From Croceitalea rosinachiae (GTDB lineage: Bacteria > Bacteroidota > Bacteroidia > Flavobacteriales > Flavobacteriaceae), in assembly GCF_031846445.1 (NCBI RefSeq), contig NZ_JAVRHR010000001.1, forward strand, positions 1,488,001 through 1,552,000: a stretch of 64,000 bases of DNA, given 5' to 3'. Shown piece after piece: positions 43,524-52,662 of this stretch (within the stretch, counting starts at the first letter, position 1; every line of letters starts with the position of its first letter). Both the position numbers and the translations under genes were made by a program. Under the pieces are notes generated by a model. The model saw only the letters and a program-made list of their open reading frames with translations, searched no databases and had not been told where the DNA came from.

Positions 43524-44342
43524 ATGAAATTTAGATGTATGAGGAAAGATAGACTTGTTTACTCAGTTTTGCTTTTAATCTGTATACTGGGTTTTTGGTT
43601 GTTTGAAAACTTTTATACACCAGATAGTTATTCAAATCCTGACAGTAAAAAAACACCTTTAGCTTTCAATAAAGACTTTTTGCCAAGTTCAAATCAGAAT
43701 CAGCTTGTTTTTCATGATTATTTTATGTTGTCTTATAGCGAACCACATGAGCAAGCAGAATGGCTAGCCTATGAACTGAAGAAAGAACATTTAACCTATG
43801 ACAATCGTAAACGCCCCTACTTTATTGAAGACCCGAAGGTAAAATCAAAATCTGCGGATTGGCGCAACTATAAAAATTCAGGTTATGATAGAGGGCATTT
43901 ATGCCCTGCAGCTGATAGAAGGTTTTCTGAATATGCTTATAACGAAACATTTTATACGAGTAATATTTCACCTCAAGACAGAGCATTCAATGCAGGGATT
44001 TGGAATCGGTTAGAGATGCAGATTAGACAGTGGTGCAAGCGATATGGCGATTTAGGTATAATTGTCGGAGGAGTTTTAGAAGAAAATCTAGAAGAAATTG
44101 GCTCAGAAGATGTTGATGTGCCAAAATCATTTTACAAAGTTGTTTATAGGAATGATGGTAACTCAGTTAAGGTTTTAGCTTTTTTGTTTCCTAATAAAGA
44201 AAGTCGGCAATCCTTAAATCGTTTTTTAGTGACTATAGATGAATTGGAAGAACGCACTGGGATTGACTTTTTTTATAAAAAACCTGGTAAATGGCAACAA
44301 GAAATTGAAGAAGATATTATAATTGATGGCTGGCAGTTTTAA
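43524..44342 (+). CDS. secreted DNA/RNA non-specific endonuclease
   Basis: The 272-aa protein has an N-terminal hydrophobic anchor or signal (about 10-28) and an NucA/NUC1-type domain with the catalytic DRGHLCPAADRR motif (about 122-133) and the metal-binding Asn region YTSNISPQDRAFNAGIWNRLE. It cuts DNA and RNA outside the cytoplasm. A later start (Met6) is possible. A -7-like TAAATTTG is at 43488-43495. Its stop and the rodA stop share TTAA. Confidence 0.9.
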   Translation: MKFRCMRKDRLVYSVLLLICILGFWLFENFYTPDSYSNPDSKKTPLAFNKDFLPSSNQNQLVFHDYFMLSYSEPHEQAEWLAYELKKEHLTYDNRKRPYFIEDPKVKSKSADWRNYKNSGYDRGHLCPAADRRFSEYAYNETFYTSNISPQDRAFNAGIWNRLEMQIRQWCKRYGDLGIIVGGVLEENLEEIGSEDVDVPKSFYKVVYRNDGNSVKVLAFLFPNKESRQSLNRFLVTIDELEERTGIDFFYKKPGKWQQEIEEDIIIDGWQF

Positions 44343-45625
44343 AGCTCTTTTAGTCGTGTAGCGTCAAACTTTAAGAGTACAAAGAGCATGGCGGTGAAAA
44401 AGAGTAATCCAGAACCGCCGTAGCTGAAAAATGGTAGAGGAATACCAATAGTTGGCAGTAGACCTATGACCATTCCAATATTCACAAAATAATGTATCAA
44501 TAAGATAGAAATGACTCCATAACCGTACATTCTACTGAAATCACGTTTTTGACGTTCGGCCAAATGAATCAACCTTAGAAAAAATAGGGTAAAAATTATA
44601 ATTATCAAAGTAGTTCCTAAAAACCCCCATTCTTCTCCTACTGAACTGAATATATAATCAGTATGCTGTTGTGGAACAAAATCTCCTTTGGTTCTTGTTC
44701 CTTCCAAAAAGCCTTTTCCTAAAAACCCCCCAGATTCAATGGCTTTTTCTGACTGATATGTATTGTATCCTATCGTTTTTTTAATCTGCTCTAGCTTGGC
44801 TGGGTCTTTTTCAAGGCCTAGCCAAAGACCAAATCGGTCTCGATGCCGCTGTTCAAAAACATTGTTGAAAACAAAATTTACGGAAAGGGAAATAACAATA
44901 CAGGAAATTATGAAAATAATGAGTGGTATTTTAGGAATCTTTATATCGGCCCTTTTAAATAAAAAGAATAGAGAAGTAAGAATGCCTAGCCCAATAGATA
45001 CCCATATTACCCCAAATTTTAAAGTGGATATAAAAAGTAAGATAAAAAGTAAAGCAAACCCTAGATATTTTATTGGCAAGCCCTCTCTGAATAAAACAAA
45101 GAACAAAGAAAAATAGATTAGGGCACTACCTGGGTCGGGTTGGGGTACAATCAATAATACGGGAACGAGTATTATGAACACGCCGTATAATTGATGTCTT
45201 CCTTTCTTTATATCAGTTTGTATATCACTCAAATACTTTGCCATAGCAAGTGCCGTAGCTAGTTTGGCAAATTCTGAAGGCTGTAAGTTGAAAAAACCTA
45301 AATCATACCATGATGTTGCACCAGCAATAGTCTTTCCAAAAAGAAAAAGTCCAATCAAAAGCACAATAGACATTACATAAAAAATTCCTGAAAATCGTTC
45401 AAAGAATGATGATTCTAGAGATAATATTATGATTATTAGTAAAAAAGACAGCCCAATAAAAAAAAGCTGTTTGCCATATAATGTACTTATATCAAAAAAG
45501 GAAGTATCTGTGTTAGTAAAAGTCGTACTGTAGATATTGATCCATCCAAAAAATACTAATACAGCATAGAGCAAAACGGTAAGCCAGTCCAAACGTTTGA
45601 GGACGCTTTTACCAGACATACTCAT
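44339..45625 (-). CDS. rodA: rod shape-determining SEDS glycosyltransferase RodA
   Basis: RodA polymerises peptidoglycan glycan strands in the elongasome. The 428-aa SEDS protein has about ten helices and the signatures WYDLGFFNLQPSEFAKLATA, VPQPDPGSALIY and SFFSYGGSGLLFF. It overlaps the PBP2 gene by 17 bp, fitting the stoichiometric RodA-PBP2 complex. Confidence 0.95.
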   Translation of the reverse strand: MSMSGKSVLKRLDWLTVLLYAVLVFFGWINIYSTTFTNTDTSFFDISTLYGKQLFFIGLSFLLIIIILSLESSFFERFSGIFYVMSIVLLIGLFLFGKTIAGATSWYDLGFFNLQPSEFAKLATALAMAKYLSDIQTDIKKGRHQLYGVFIILVPVLLIVPQPDPGSALIYFSLFFVLFREGLPIKYLGFALLFILLFISTLKFGVIWVSIGLGILTSLFFLFKRADIKIPKIPLIIFIISCIVISLSVNFVFNNVFEQRHRDRFGLWLGLEKDPAKLEQIKKTIGYNTYQSEKAIESGGFLGKGFLEGTRTKGDFVPQQHTDYIFSSVGEEWGFLGTTLIIIIFTLFFLRLIHLAERQKRDFSRMYGYGVISILLIHYFVNIGMVIGLLPTIGIPLPFFSYGGSGLLFFTAMLFVLLKFDATRLKEL

Positions 45626-47477
45626 TTATCTTGAAAGGTTCACCACTTAATGGTTTGGCATATTCTTGCTCTAAAGTTTTCTCTAACATTTTCTTTTCTA
45701 AATCTTTTCGGGTTATTTCTCCCTTTAGGTATTTTTCAACTAGCAATGATGCAATATGTCCTGCATATCTACCACCATAGTACCCATGCTCAATATAAAC
45801 TGCTAAAGCAATTTTTGGGTTTTTAACTGGGGCAAAGGCCACAAAAATAGAATGGTCGGTCAATTGAACTCGTTCTCCGTCAATTCGTGTGAAGTTTTCA
45901 ACAGTTCCTGTTTTTCCAGCAATTTCTATTCCCGGAACTTTTAGCCATTTAGCTGTACCATATTTGTAAACATTTGCCATTGCTTCGATTACTGGCTCAA
46001 AATGCTCTTTGTCAATTGTTGTATACTTACGTTCCGTGTATTTCGAATCTATACTATTTTGACCTCCAATTTGCTTAATGATGTGTGGAGTATAATAAAA
46101 CCCTCTGTTGGCTATTGCCGAAGTCATATTTGCCAATTGAATTGGGGTTGCAGCCACTTCACCTTGACCAATTGCGTTAGAAATGATAAAAGAAGATGCC
46201 CAACGATTATCTCCATAAGCTTTATCGTAATATGCCTTATCAGGTATTCTTCCGGGAGCACCGGTAGGAAGGTCAGTGCCCAAATAATTGCCCAGTCCAA
46301 AGCTTTTCATATGTTTTTCCCAAGCATCCATACCTTCGTCGGTGGTCTTATATTTACTATATATCTTTCGGAAAGTACCGGCAAAATAAGCATTACATGA
46401 ATTAAAAATACCAGAGTTCAAATCACGCACACCTCCGCCACAATGACATCCTCTTTTATTGTTGCCAACATAAAATCCGTTATAGCACCTAAACGTAGTC
46501 TCTGTATCGATTACTCCTTCTTGTAATGCAGCAAGGGCATTTAATGTTTTAAAAGGTGAGCCGGGAGAGGGTTGGGCTAAAATAGAACGATCCCATGTAG
46601 GTTTTGAAATACTGTCATAATGTAACTTTGAGTAGTTTTTAGAACGTTCACGGCCTACCAAAAGAGAAGGGTCGTAGGTAGGTCCTGAAATCATGGTCAA
46701 AATTTCACCTGATGTAGGGTCAAGGGCAACAATACCGCCTCTCTTACCTCGCATAAGACGTTCTCCATATTCTTGTAGTTCTTTATCAATGGTAATGTGA
46801 AGTTCATTTCCTATTTTTGGCAAGGTATCTAGTTTACCATTTTTATAAGGACCAATATCTCTATTAAAACGGTCTTTTTGGAGATATTTCACCCCTTTTC
46901 TACCTCTTAATAATTCTTCATATTGTTTTTCAATGCCAGTACGCCCTTTTAATTCTCCAGCTCTGTAGTATGGATTGTTTCTTAAATCAACTTCATTGAC
47001 CTCACTAATATAACCAAGTACATTAGCGGCACTGGTGGTCATATAATCACGCAAAGACCTTTTTTGGATATAAAACCCATTGTACTTCCGCATTTTTTCT
47101 TGCAACCTGGCATAGTCTTCTTTTGAAAGTTGGGGTACTAAAACAGACGGTAAACGTGTAGAATATCGTCTAGCTTTTTTTATATTTTTAAGAAAATCTT
47201 CTTTGTTAATTTTTAAAAGTTCACAAAACTCTAGGGTATCTAAGGTTTTTGTTTCCCTTGGAATGACCATAACATCATAAGCGGGCTGATTCCCCACCAA
47301 GAGCTTGCCATTTCTGTCATAAATATATCCACGTTCTGGGTAATCATATACAGTTTGAATTGCTGGGTCTTCAAGGATTTGATTTGGTGAAAAACTAAAC
47401 AGTTGCAAGTAAGACAAACGACCGATAAAGGTGATGGCAATAATTACAATGATAGAAGATAACAGAATTTTTTTCAT
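45609..47477 (-). CDS. mrdA: penicillin-binding protein 2
   Basis: PBP2 is the elongation-specific transpeptidase, partner of RodA. The 622-aa protein has one membrane helix (about 5-25), the pedestal domain (about 50-220; VYDYPERGYIYDRNG) and the transpeptidase with SPFK (Ser307), SCN (360-362) and KTGT (522-525). Near the active site are clustered Cys331, Cys344-His345-Cys346 and Cys361; E. coli PBP2 has a zinc site in the equivalent region, so metal binding is plausible here. Confidence 0.95.
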   Translation of the reverse strand: MKKILLSSIIVIIAITFIGRLSYLQLFSFSPNQILEDPAIQTVYDYPERGYIYDRNGKLLVGNQPAYDVMVIPRETKTLDTLEFCELLKINKEDFLKNIKKARRYSTRLPSVLVPQLSKEDYARLQEKMRKYNGFYIQKRSLRDYMTTSAANVLGYISEVNEVDLRNNPYYRAGELKGRTGIEKQYEELLRGRKGVKYLQKDRFNRDIGPYKNGKLDTLPKIGNELHITIDKELQEYGERLMRGKRGGIVALDPTSGEILTMISGPTYDPSLLVGRERSKNYSKLHYDSISKPTWDRSILAQPSPGSPFKTLNALAALQEGVIDTETTFRCYNGFYVGNNKRGCHCGGGVRDLNSGIFNSCNAYFAGTFRKIYSKYKTTDEGMDAWEKHMKSFGLGNYLGTDLPTGAPGRIPDKAYYDKAYGDNRWASSFIISNAIGQGEVAATPIQLANMTSAIANRGFYYTPHIIKQIGGQNSIDSKYTERKYTTIDKEHFEPVIEAMANVYKYGTAKWLKVPGIEIAGKTGTVENFTRIDGERVQLTDHSIFVAFAPVKNPKIALAVYIEHGYYGGRYAGHIASLLVEKYLKGEITRKDLEKKMLEKTLEQEYAKPLSGEPFKINEYVW

Positions 47478-47507
47478 CCGTATTTAGTTTGTATACATTA
47501 AGTTAAG

Positions 47508-48017
47508 CTATACATTTTCAATAGCAAAAAGAGAACTTAAAAGAACACATAATATAAACGTGGCCAAACTTGTAAATAGTATTTTTTGTAAAATTAATAG
47601 GATATGTGAAAAGCTTAAAGTTTCAAGAGAAAAGAAAATTAGATGCTGTATAAAAATCAACAAAAAAAGAAATGTGATTCGCTGTAACCGAGTTGAATTT
47701 TTAAAAGTAAAACCCTGAAAATCAAAATTTGCCCCAAAGCAAAACCGCATCAATATAGGCCTAATATAAGCCAAGGTTGCCGAGACTAGCGCATGCAAGG
47801 CCAAAGTGTCTGAGAATATGTCAATTGTCAAACCCAGAGTAAAACTGACAATAATAAAAATAGCCCTATTCTCACGGATTGGATACCAGTAAAAGAACAA
47901 TACGTAGACTAATGGATTAATGTAACCGAAAAAATTGAGATGGTTAAAAATTAGCACCTGTGCAAGTACCAATAAGACAAAACGGGCGATATTAATGACT
48001 ACCGGATTATTGAGCAT
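47508..48017 (-). CDS. mreD: rod shape-determining protein MreD
   Basis: The 169-aa inner-membrane protein has about five helices and Bacteroidota-type MreD features (LIFNHLNFFGYINPLVYVLF, FTLGLTIDIFSDTLALHA). It sits between mreC (11-bp overlap) and PBP2 (30 bp), which makes the assignment secure despite low sequence conservation. Confidence 0.9.
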   Translation of the reverse strand: MLNNPVVINIARFVLLVLAQVLIFNHLNFFGYINPLVYVLFFYWYPIRENRAIFIIVSFTLGLTIDIFSDTLALHALVSATLAYIRPILMRFCFGANFDFQGFTFKNSTRLQRITFLFLLIFIQHLIFFSLETLSFSHILLILQKILFTSLATFILCVLLSSLFAIENV

Positions 48018-48822
48018 TTAGAATTCGTTCTTCCAAGTTTATGATTTCTTCTCGATTTTTGTTTTTGATGATATAGATGTTTTTGATATTGGCCATGTCA
48101 TTGAATAAATTAATATCAATATTGTAAAAACTTTGGGCTTCATTTAAGCTAAAATTTTTAATGACCCCTATAGGTATGTTCTCCGGAAAAATACTCGACA
48201 TGGCTCCAGTAACTATAGTATCGCCAACTGTAACAGGGACTAACCTTGGAATATCGGTAAGTTGAACTATATCATATTTTTTTGCATCCCAAATCAAAGA
48301 ACCAAAGTAATTTGTATTCTTAATCTTTGCATTAATATTTGATTTCATGTTTAAAATGCTCTGAACGGTTGCGAAATTAGTAGATGTATTTTCTACGATG
48401 CCAAGAATGCCTTTTGTGGTAATTACGCCCATATCTTGCTTAATACCCGCTTTTTCCCCTTTATCAATGGTCAAGTAATTTCGAGGTGAGGCGTAGCTGT
48501 TTTTGGTAATTCTTGCATTAACAACCTCAAAATTGACATTTAAGGTATCACTACTGTTAAGATTAGCGTCAGCATTTAGGAGCTGAAACCGAAGTCTTTC
48601 ATTTTCTTTGGCTAGTCTGTCATTCTCTTCCCTTAAATCAAAATAAGAGGTAATATTACTAGATGTTTGGTACAAAGAGCCAGTAAGCCATTTTGAAGAG
48701 TTAAAAAATTTTGATTGGTGAAAAGAATGCGAACGAACTGTAAGAACAAGTGAAATCAATAAGAGAAATACATATAAGAATGCGTTTCTGTAGTTAAGAA
48801 TAAAATTGATAATCCTTTGCAT
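48007..48822 (-). CDS. mreC: rod shape-determining protein MreC
   Basis: The 271-aa protein has one N-terminal membrane helix (about 10-28), a coiled coil (about 60-85; LREENDRLAKENERLRFQLL) and a periplasmic beta domain (about 110-255; YLTIDKGEKAGIKQDMGVI, GIVENTSTNFATVQSIL). MreC links MreB to PBP2/RodA. It overlaps mreD and follows mreB by 47 bp. Confidence 0.93.
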   Translation of the reverse strand: MQRIINFILNYRNAFLYVFLLLISLVLTVRSHSFHQSKFFNSSKWLTGSLYQTSSNITSYFDLREENDRLAKENERLRFQLLNADANLNSSDTLNVNFEVVNARITKNSYASPRNYLTIDKGEKAGIKQDMGVITTKGILGIVENTSTNFATVQSILNMKSNINAKIKNTNYFGSLIWDAKKYDIVQLTDIPRLVPVTVGDTIVTGAMSSIFPENIPIGVIKNFSLNEAQSFYNIDINLFNDMANIKNIYIIKNKNREEIINLEERILNAQ

Positions 48823-48869
48823 TCAATTTTATTGTTTGGATTGACACAAATCCGAATTTGATTATACTC

Positions 48870-49898
48870 TTATTTGATAAGAATATTCTTATAACGGTCT
48901 AAGTTTTTTAAAGCAATTCCAGTTCCTCTAACTACTGCTCTTAATGGGTCTTCAGCAATATAGACGGGAAGATCTGTCTTTTGCGATAGTCTTTTGTCTA
49001 AACCACGTAGCATGGATCCACCTCCTGCAAGATAAATCCCTGTATTGTAAATATCTGCCGCAAGTTCCGGTGGGGTTTGGGATAAAGTTTCCATTACAGC
49101 ATCTTCAACACGTAAAATACTTTTATCAAGTGCCTTTGCGATTTCTCTGTATGATACATTGACCTGTTTTGGTTTTCCTGTTAGCAAATCGCGACCTTGA
49201 ATAGATTTATCATCTGGTGGAGATTGCAAATCTTCCGTAGCCGAACCTATCTCAATTTTGATGGCCTCTGCAGTACTTTCGCCTACATAAAGGTTATGTT
49301 GCGTGCGCATGTAATAGATAATGTCATTAGTGAAGACATCACCTGCAATTTTAACTGATTTATCGCAAACGATACCGCCAAGAGCAATAACAGCAATTTC
49401 AGTTGTTCCACCACCTATGTCAACAATCATGTTTCCTTTAGGTTGCATAATATCCAATCCAATACCGATGGCGGCAGCCATGGGCTCATGTATCAAATAC
49501 ACTTCTTTGCCATTTACACGTTCGGCAGACTCGCGTACAGCCCGCATTTCTACCTCGGTAATCCCTGAAGGGATGCAAATGACCATGCGTAATGCCGGTG
49601 GAAACCATTTTTTCTTTAAGGCCGGTATATTTTTGATGAACATATTAATCATCTTTTCAGATGCATCAAAATCGGCAATTACACCATCTTTAAGAGGACG
49701 AATAGTTTTTATATTTTCATGGGTTTTACCCTGCATCATATTGGCCTCTTTGCCAACGGCAATAATTTTACCTGAAACACGATCACGGGCTACTATCGAA
49801 GGGCTATCGACGACTACTTTATCCAGATGAATAATAAGCGTGTTTGCCGTACCAAGGTCGATGGCAATTTCTTCGGTCATGAAATCAAAAAAACCCAT
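48870..49898 (-). CDS. mreB: rod shape-determining actin MreB
   Basis: The 342-aa actin homologue shows phosphate-1 EEIAIDLGTANTLI, GIGLDIMQPKGNMIVDIGGG (phosphate 2) and IYLAGGGSMLRGLD (adenosine). It heads the elongasome operon mreB-mreC-mreD-PBP2-rodA. A -7-like element TACTTTTG (minus strand, 49940-49947) lies about 40 bp upstream. Confidence 0.97.
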   Translation of the reverse strand: MGFFDFMTEEIAIDLGTANTLIIHLDKVVVDSPSIVARDRVSGKIIAVGKEANMMQGKTHENIKTIRPLKDGVIADFDASEKMINMFIKNIPALKKKWFPPALRMVICIPSGITEVEMRAVRESAERVNGKEVYLIHEPMAAAIGIGLDIMQPKGNMIVDIGGGTTEIAVIALGGIVCDKSVKIAGDVFTNDIIYYMRTQHNLYVGESTAEAIKIEIGSATEDLQSPPDDKSIQGRDLLTGKPKQVNVSYREIAKALDKSILRVEDAVMETLSQTPPELAADIYNTGIYLAGGGSMLRGLDKRLSQKTDLPVYIAEDPLRAVVRGTGIALKNLDRYKNILIK

Positions 49899-49939
49899 AA
49901 AAATTATTTGTTTATCGGATTAACGGTAAAATTTATCGG

Positions 49940-49947
49940 CAAAAGTA
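49940..49947 (-). promoter_or_regulatory. -7 element (TACTTTTG) before mreB
   Basis: Exact TAnnTTTG on the minus strand between purH and mreB. A -33 element was not found at the usual spacing. Confidence 0.35.
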
Positions 49948-49953
49948 ATGAAA

Positions 49954-51486
49954 TTAATGCTTAAAATGACGTGTTCCTGTCATTACCATGGCTATATCAT
50001 TTTCATTGCAATAATCAATGCTCAACTGATCTTTAATGGAACCACCGGGTTGGATAACATTTGTTATTCCTGCTTTATGGGCAATTTCAACACAATCAGG
50101 GAAAGGAAAAAATGCATCACTGGCCATCACAGCTCCGTTTAAGTCAAAATTAAATGAACCTGCTTTGTGAATTGCTTGATTCAATGCATCAACGCGCGAT
50201 GTCTGCCCCGTTCCACTGGCGCATAATTGTTTGTTTTTAGCAAGAACTATGGTGTTAGATTTAGTATGCTTGCAAAGTTTAGAGGCAAATAATAGGTCTT
50301 CTAGCTCTTTTTCAGAAGGTTTGGTTTTGGTCGCATAAGTCAAATCAGCAACTATATCTGTTTTGAAATCTTTGTCTTGGACCAAAACACCGTTTAAGCA
50401 AGTGCGAACTATGGTCTCTGGAAGTTGAACTTCCTTTTGAATCAGTATAATACGGTTTTTCTTCCCTTTTAAAATATCAAGGGCCTCATTGGAATATCTT
50501 GGAGCAATCACAACTTCACAAAATAACTTATGGATTTCTTCCGCTGTTGAAGCATTAATCTCTGTATTCGAAATCAAAATACCACCAAAAGCAGATACTG
50601 GATCTCCTGCCAAAGCATCGACATAGGCTTGATGAATGGTCTCGCGTTGGGCAAGTCCACAAGCATTGTTGTGCTTTAAAATTGCAAAGGTTGGTGGGTC
50701 ACCTTTAAATTCGTTCATTAATTGTACTGCGGCATCAACGTCCAATAAATTATTATATGATAGTGCTTTGCCGTGTAATTTGTCAAACATGGCTTCAAAA
50801 TCTCCAAAGAAAAATCCTTTTTGATGAGGGTTTTCACCATAGCGTAACACTTGCCCTTTCTGCTCGCTAATTTTTAATACTGCTTCTTCATGGTTTTGAT
50901 TGAAGTAATTAAAAATAGCGGTGTCGTAATTTGATGAAACATTAAAGGCTTTAGAAGCAAAACGTTTTCTGTCTTCAATTTTGGTAATACCATTCTCTGC
51001 AGAGATTACATTTAAAAAATCTTCATAATCTTCCATTGACGAAACACAAAGCACATCTTTATAATTTTTCGCTGCCGCACGAATAAGCGAAATTCCACCA
51101 ATGTCAATTTTTTCTATAATATCTTGTTCTGATGCTCCGCTTGCCACAGTTTTCTCAAAAGGATATAAATCAACGATAACTATATCCAATTGAGGGATTT
51201 CAAATTCTTCCATTTGTGCAATATCACCATCGTGATCTTGGCGATTCAAAATTCCACCAAAAACTTTTGGATGTAATGTCTTTACCCGGCCACCTAGAAT
51301 AGAAGGATAACTGGTAACATCTTCAACTGGTACAACATTGACCCCTAGGTCTTTTATAAATTTTTCAGTCCCACCAGTAGAATAAATAGTGATTCCTAGT
51401 TCCTCAAACTTTTTTATGATAGGTTCTAATCCATCTTTATGGAAAACTGAAATTAATGCGGAAGTTGCTTTTTTAGTGGTGCTCAT
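49954..51486 (-). CDS. purH: bifunctional AICAR formyltransferase/IMP cyclohydrolase
   Basis: PurH catalyses the last two steps of IMP synthesis. The 510-aa protein has the MGS-like cyclohydrolase domain (about 1-150; ALISVFHKDGLEPIIKKFEE, STGGTEKFIKDLG, GRVKTLHPKVFGGIL) and the formyltransferase domain (about 200-510; LRYGENPHQKGFFFG, ILKHNNACGLA, GTGQTSRVDAL, MASDAFFPFPDCV, QPGGSIKD). A -7 element TAAATTTG (minus strand) lies 30 bp upstream. Confidence 0.96.
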   Translation of the reverse strand: MSTTKKATSALISVFHKDGLEPIIKKFEELGITIYSTGGTEKFIKDLGVNVVPVEDVTSYPSILGGRVKTLHPKVFGGILNRQDHDGDIAQMEEFEIPQLDIVIVDLYPFEKTVASGASEQDIIEKIDIGGISLIRAAAKNYKDVLCVSSMEDYEDFLNVISAENGITKIEDRKRFASKAFNVSSNYDTAIFNYFNQNHEEAVLKISEQKGQVLRYGENPHQKGFFFGDFEAMFDKLHGKALSYNNLLDVDAAVQLMNEFKGDPPTFAILKHNNACGLAQRETIHQAYVDALAGDPVSAFGGILISNTEINASTAEEIHKLFCEVVIAPRYSNEALDILKGKKNRIILIQKEVQLPETIVRTCLNGVLVQDKDFKTDIVADLTYATKTKPSEKELEDLLFASKLCKHTKSNTIVLAKNKQLCASGTGQTSRVDALNQAIHKAGSFNFDLNGAVMASDAFFPFPDCVEIAHKAGITNVIQPGGSIKDQLSIDYCNENDIAMVMTGTRHFKH

Positions 51487-51515
51487 AAGTGCCTTTGTGC
51501 AAAAAAATTAAGCAT

Positions 51516-51523
51516 CAAATTTA
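51516..51523 (-). promoter_or_regulatory. -7 element (TAAATTTG) of purH
   Basis: Exact TAnnTTTG on the minus strand 30 bp before the purH ATG. The nearest TTG is 16 bp upstream, shorter than the usual spacing. Confidence 0.4.
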
Positions 51524-51575
51524 CTTTTTTTTAGAGCATCAATACGATTGGGTTATCAACAAAAACCAACAAGTT

Positions 51576-52028
51576 TTAAAGAATTTCGGCCACTTTTTGA
51601 TTTACAAACTCTAAAAAGCGTTCATCAACTTCTGTAAAAGGGTCTGATGTATCGGAATCGATATCAATTTGCCCAATATTTTCTCCATTTTTAAATAAGG
51701 GAACCACTATTTCTGACTTGACCGTAATACTGCAAGCTATATAATTGTCTTGCGCTTGTACGTCAGGCACCACAAAATTCTGATTACTTTCCGCTACTTG
51801 ACCACAAATTCCTTTGCCAAAAGGTATAATTGTATGATCCGTGGGTTCCCCAGCATATGGCCCCAACTTCAATTCGCGTTTATCACCATTTTTAAAATAG
51901 AAACCTACCCAATTATAGTATGGAATTTCTTTACGCAGTAAATCACAGATTTGTTGCATTTTTTGGTGGCTATCCATTGCTCGTTCTTGTGTAATTCTAG
52001 AAATTTTGGATTGAAGTTCTTTGTACAT
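51576..52028 (-). CDS. GAF-domain protein, free methionine-(R)-sulfoxide reductase-like
   Basis: fRMsr enzymes reduce free Met-R-sulfoxide. The 150-aa GAF protein has the family segments YYNWVGFYF, IPFGKGICGQVA (Cys75), DNYIACSITVKSEIVVPLF (Cys99) and GQIDIDSDTSDPF. Spacing matches E. coli YebR Cys94 and Cys118, but the position of Cys84 is His65. ATG 52026-52028 starts the conserved region; upstream codons are AT-rich and unlikely to be translated. Confidence 0.85.
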   Translation of the reverse strand: MYKELQSKISRITQERAMDSHQKMQQICDLLRKEIPYYNWVGFYFKNGDKRELKLGPYAGEPTDHTIIPFGKGICGQVAESNQNFVVPDVQAQDNYIACSITVKSEIVVPLFKNGENIGQIDIDSDTSDPFTEVDERFLEFVNQKVAEIL

Positions 52029-52141
52029 GATTTGTAAATGGAAAATGTAAAAGTCGAATAAATCAGCATAAATTACAATGATCAAATACTAATCTTTGGT
52101 TAAAGAAACAGCAATTACCAAAAACGAATTTTAATATTTTG

Positions 52142-52149
52142 TAAATTTG
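52142..52149 (+). promoter_or_regulatory. -7 element (TAAATTTG) of the metal operon
   Basis: Exact TAnnTTTG ending 5 bp before the ATG at 52154, the same spacing as at coaX, which predicts a leaderless or nearly leaderless mRNA. No matching -33 TTG at 19-21 bp. Confidence 0.45.
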
Positions 52150-52153
52150 CAGA

Positions 52154-52564
52154 ATGAAAAATGCTTTTCAAAAAGTGGTTTCTGTATCAATGGCTTTCCT
52201 GCTATTGCTTTCAACAGTGTCATGGACTGTTGATAAGCATTTGTGCATGGGGCGAGTTATGGATATTGCTTTTTTTGTGAAAGCTGATGATTGTGGAATG
52301 GAAGCGGCTATGGTACTTCTTGAAGAAGAAGGTTATGAGAATCACTGTTGTGATGACGAAACCTTTGTTATGCAGGGTCTGGATGATTTAAAATTGAATT
52401 TCAATGATTTTAATTTTGACCAGCAAATTTTCTTAGTTGTCTTTACAACTTCATTTTCCTATATAGAGAACAATCTAGAAAGAGAAAAACTTTCATACGA
52501 ATATTACCCACCTCCCATACTCGTTAGGGATATCCAGTTACTTGATGCAGTTTTTCTAATTTGA
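52154..52564 (+). CDS. HYC_CC_PP family protein
   Basis: The 136-aa protein has a signal or anchor segment (about 8-25) and the pattern that names this Bacteroidota family: a KHLC motif (28-31), HCC (64-66, with Cys47 between) and a YYPPP segment near 117. The conserved Cys/His residues suggest metal or thiol chemistry outside the cytoplasm. Function is unknown. First gene of the metal-handling operon; the next gene begins 98 bp later after an ATGATTATCAT palindrome. Confidence 0.8.
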   Translation: MKNAFQKVVSVSMAFLLLLSTVSWTVDKHLCMGRVMDIAFFVKADDCGMEAAMVLLEEEGYENHCCDDETFVMQGLDDLKLNFNDFNFDQQIFLVVFTTSFSYIENNLEREKLSYEYYPPPILVRDIQLLDAVFLI

Positions 52565-52622
52565 TTTATTCTATAAAAGTGGATTTTTTAAATCTATAGA
52601 AATATGTGATTGTCCTTTCTGG

Positions 52623-52633
52623 ATGATTATCAT
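52623..52633. promoter_or_regulatory. ATGATTATCAT palindrome (Fur-box-core-like)
   Basis: The reverse complement of the 21227-21237 site, located 30 bp before the transporter gene in the metal operon. Regulation by a Fur-family protein is inferred from shape only. Confidence 0.35.
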
Positions 52634-52662
52634 ATTAAAGAATTAAATCAAATAAGAAAATC

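Noticed and set aside
49321..49830. 169-codon open frame antisense to mreB
   Set aside because: Shadow of a highly conserved gene; Ser/Thr/Ile-rich translation without motifs.
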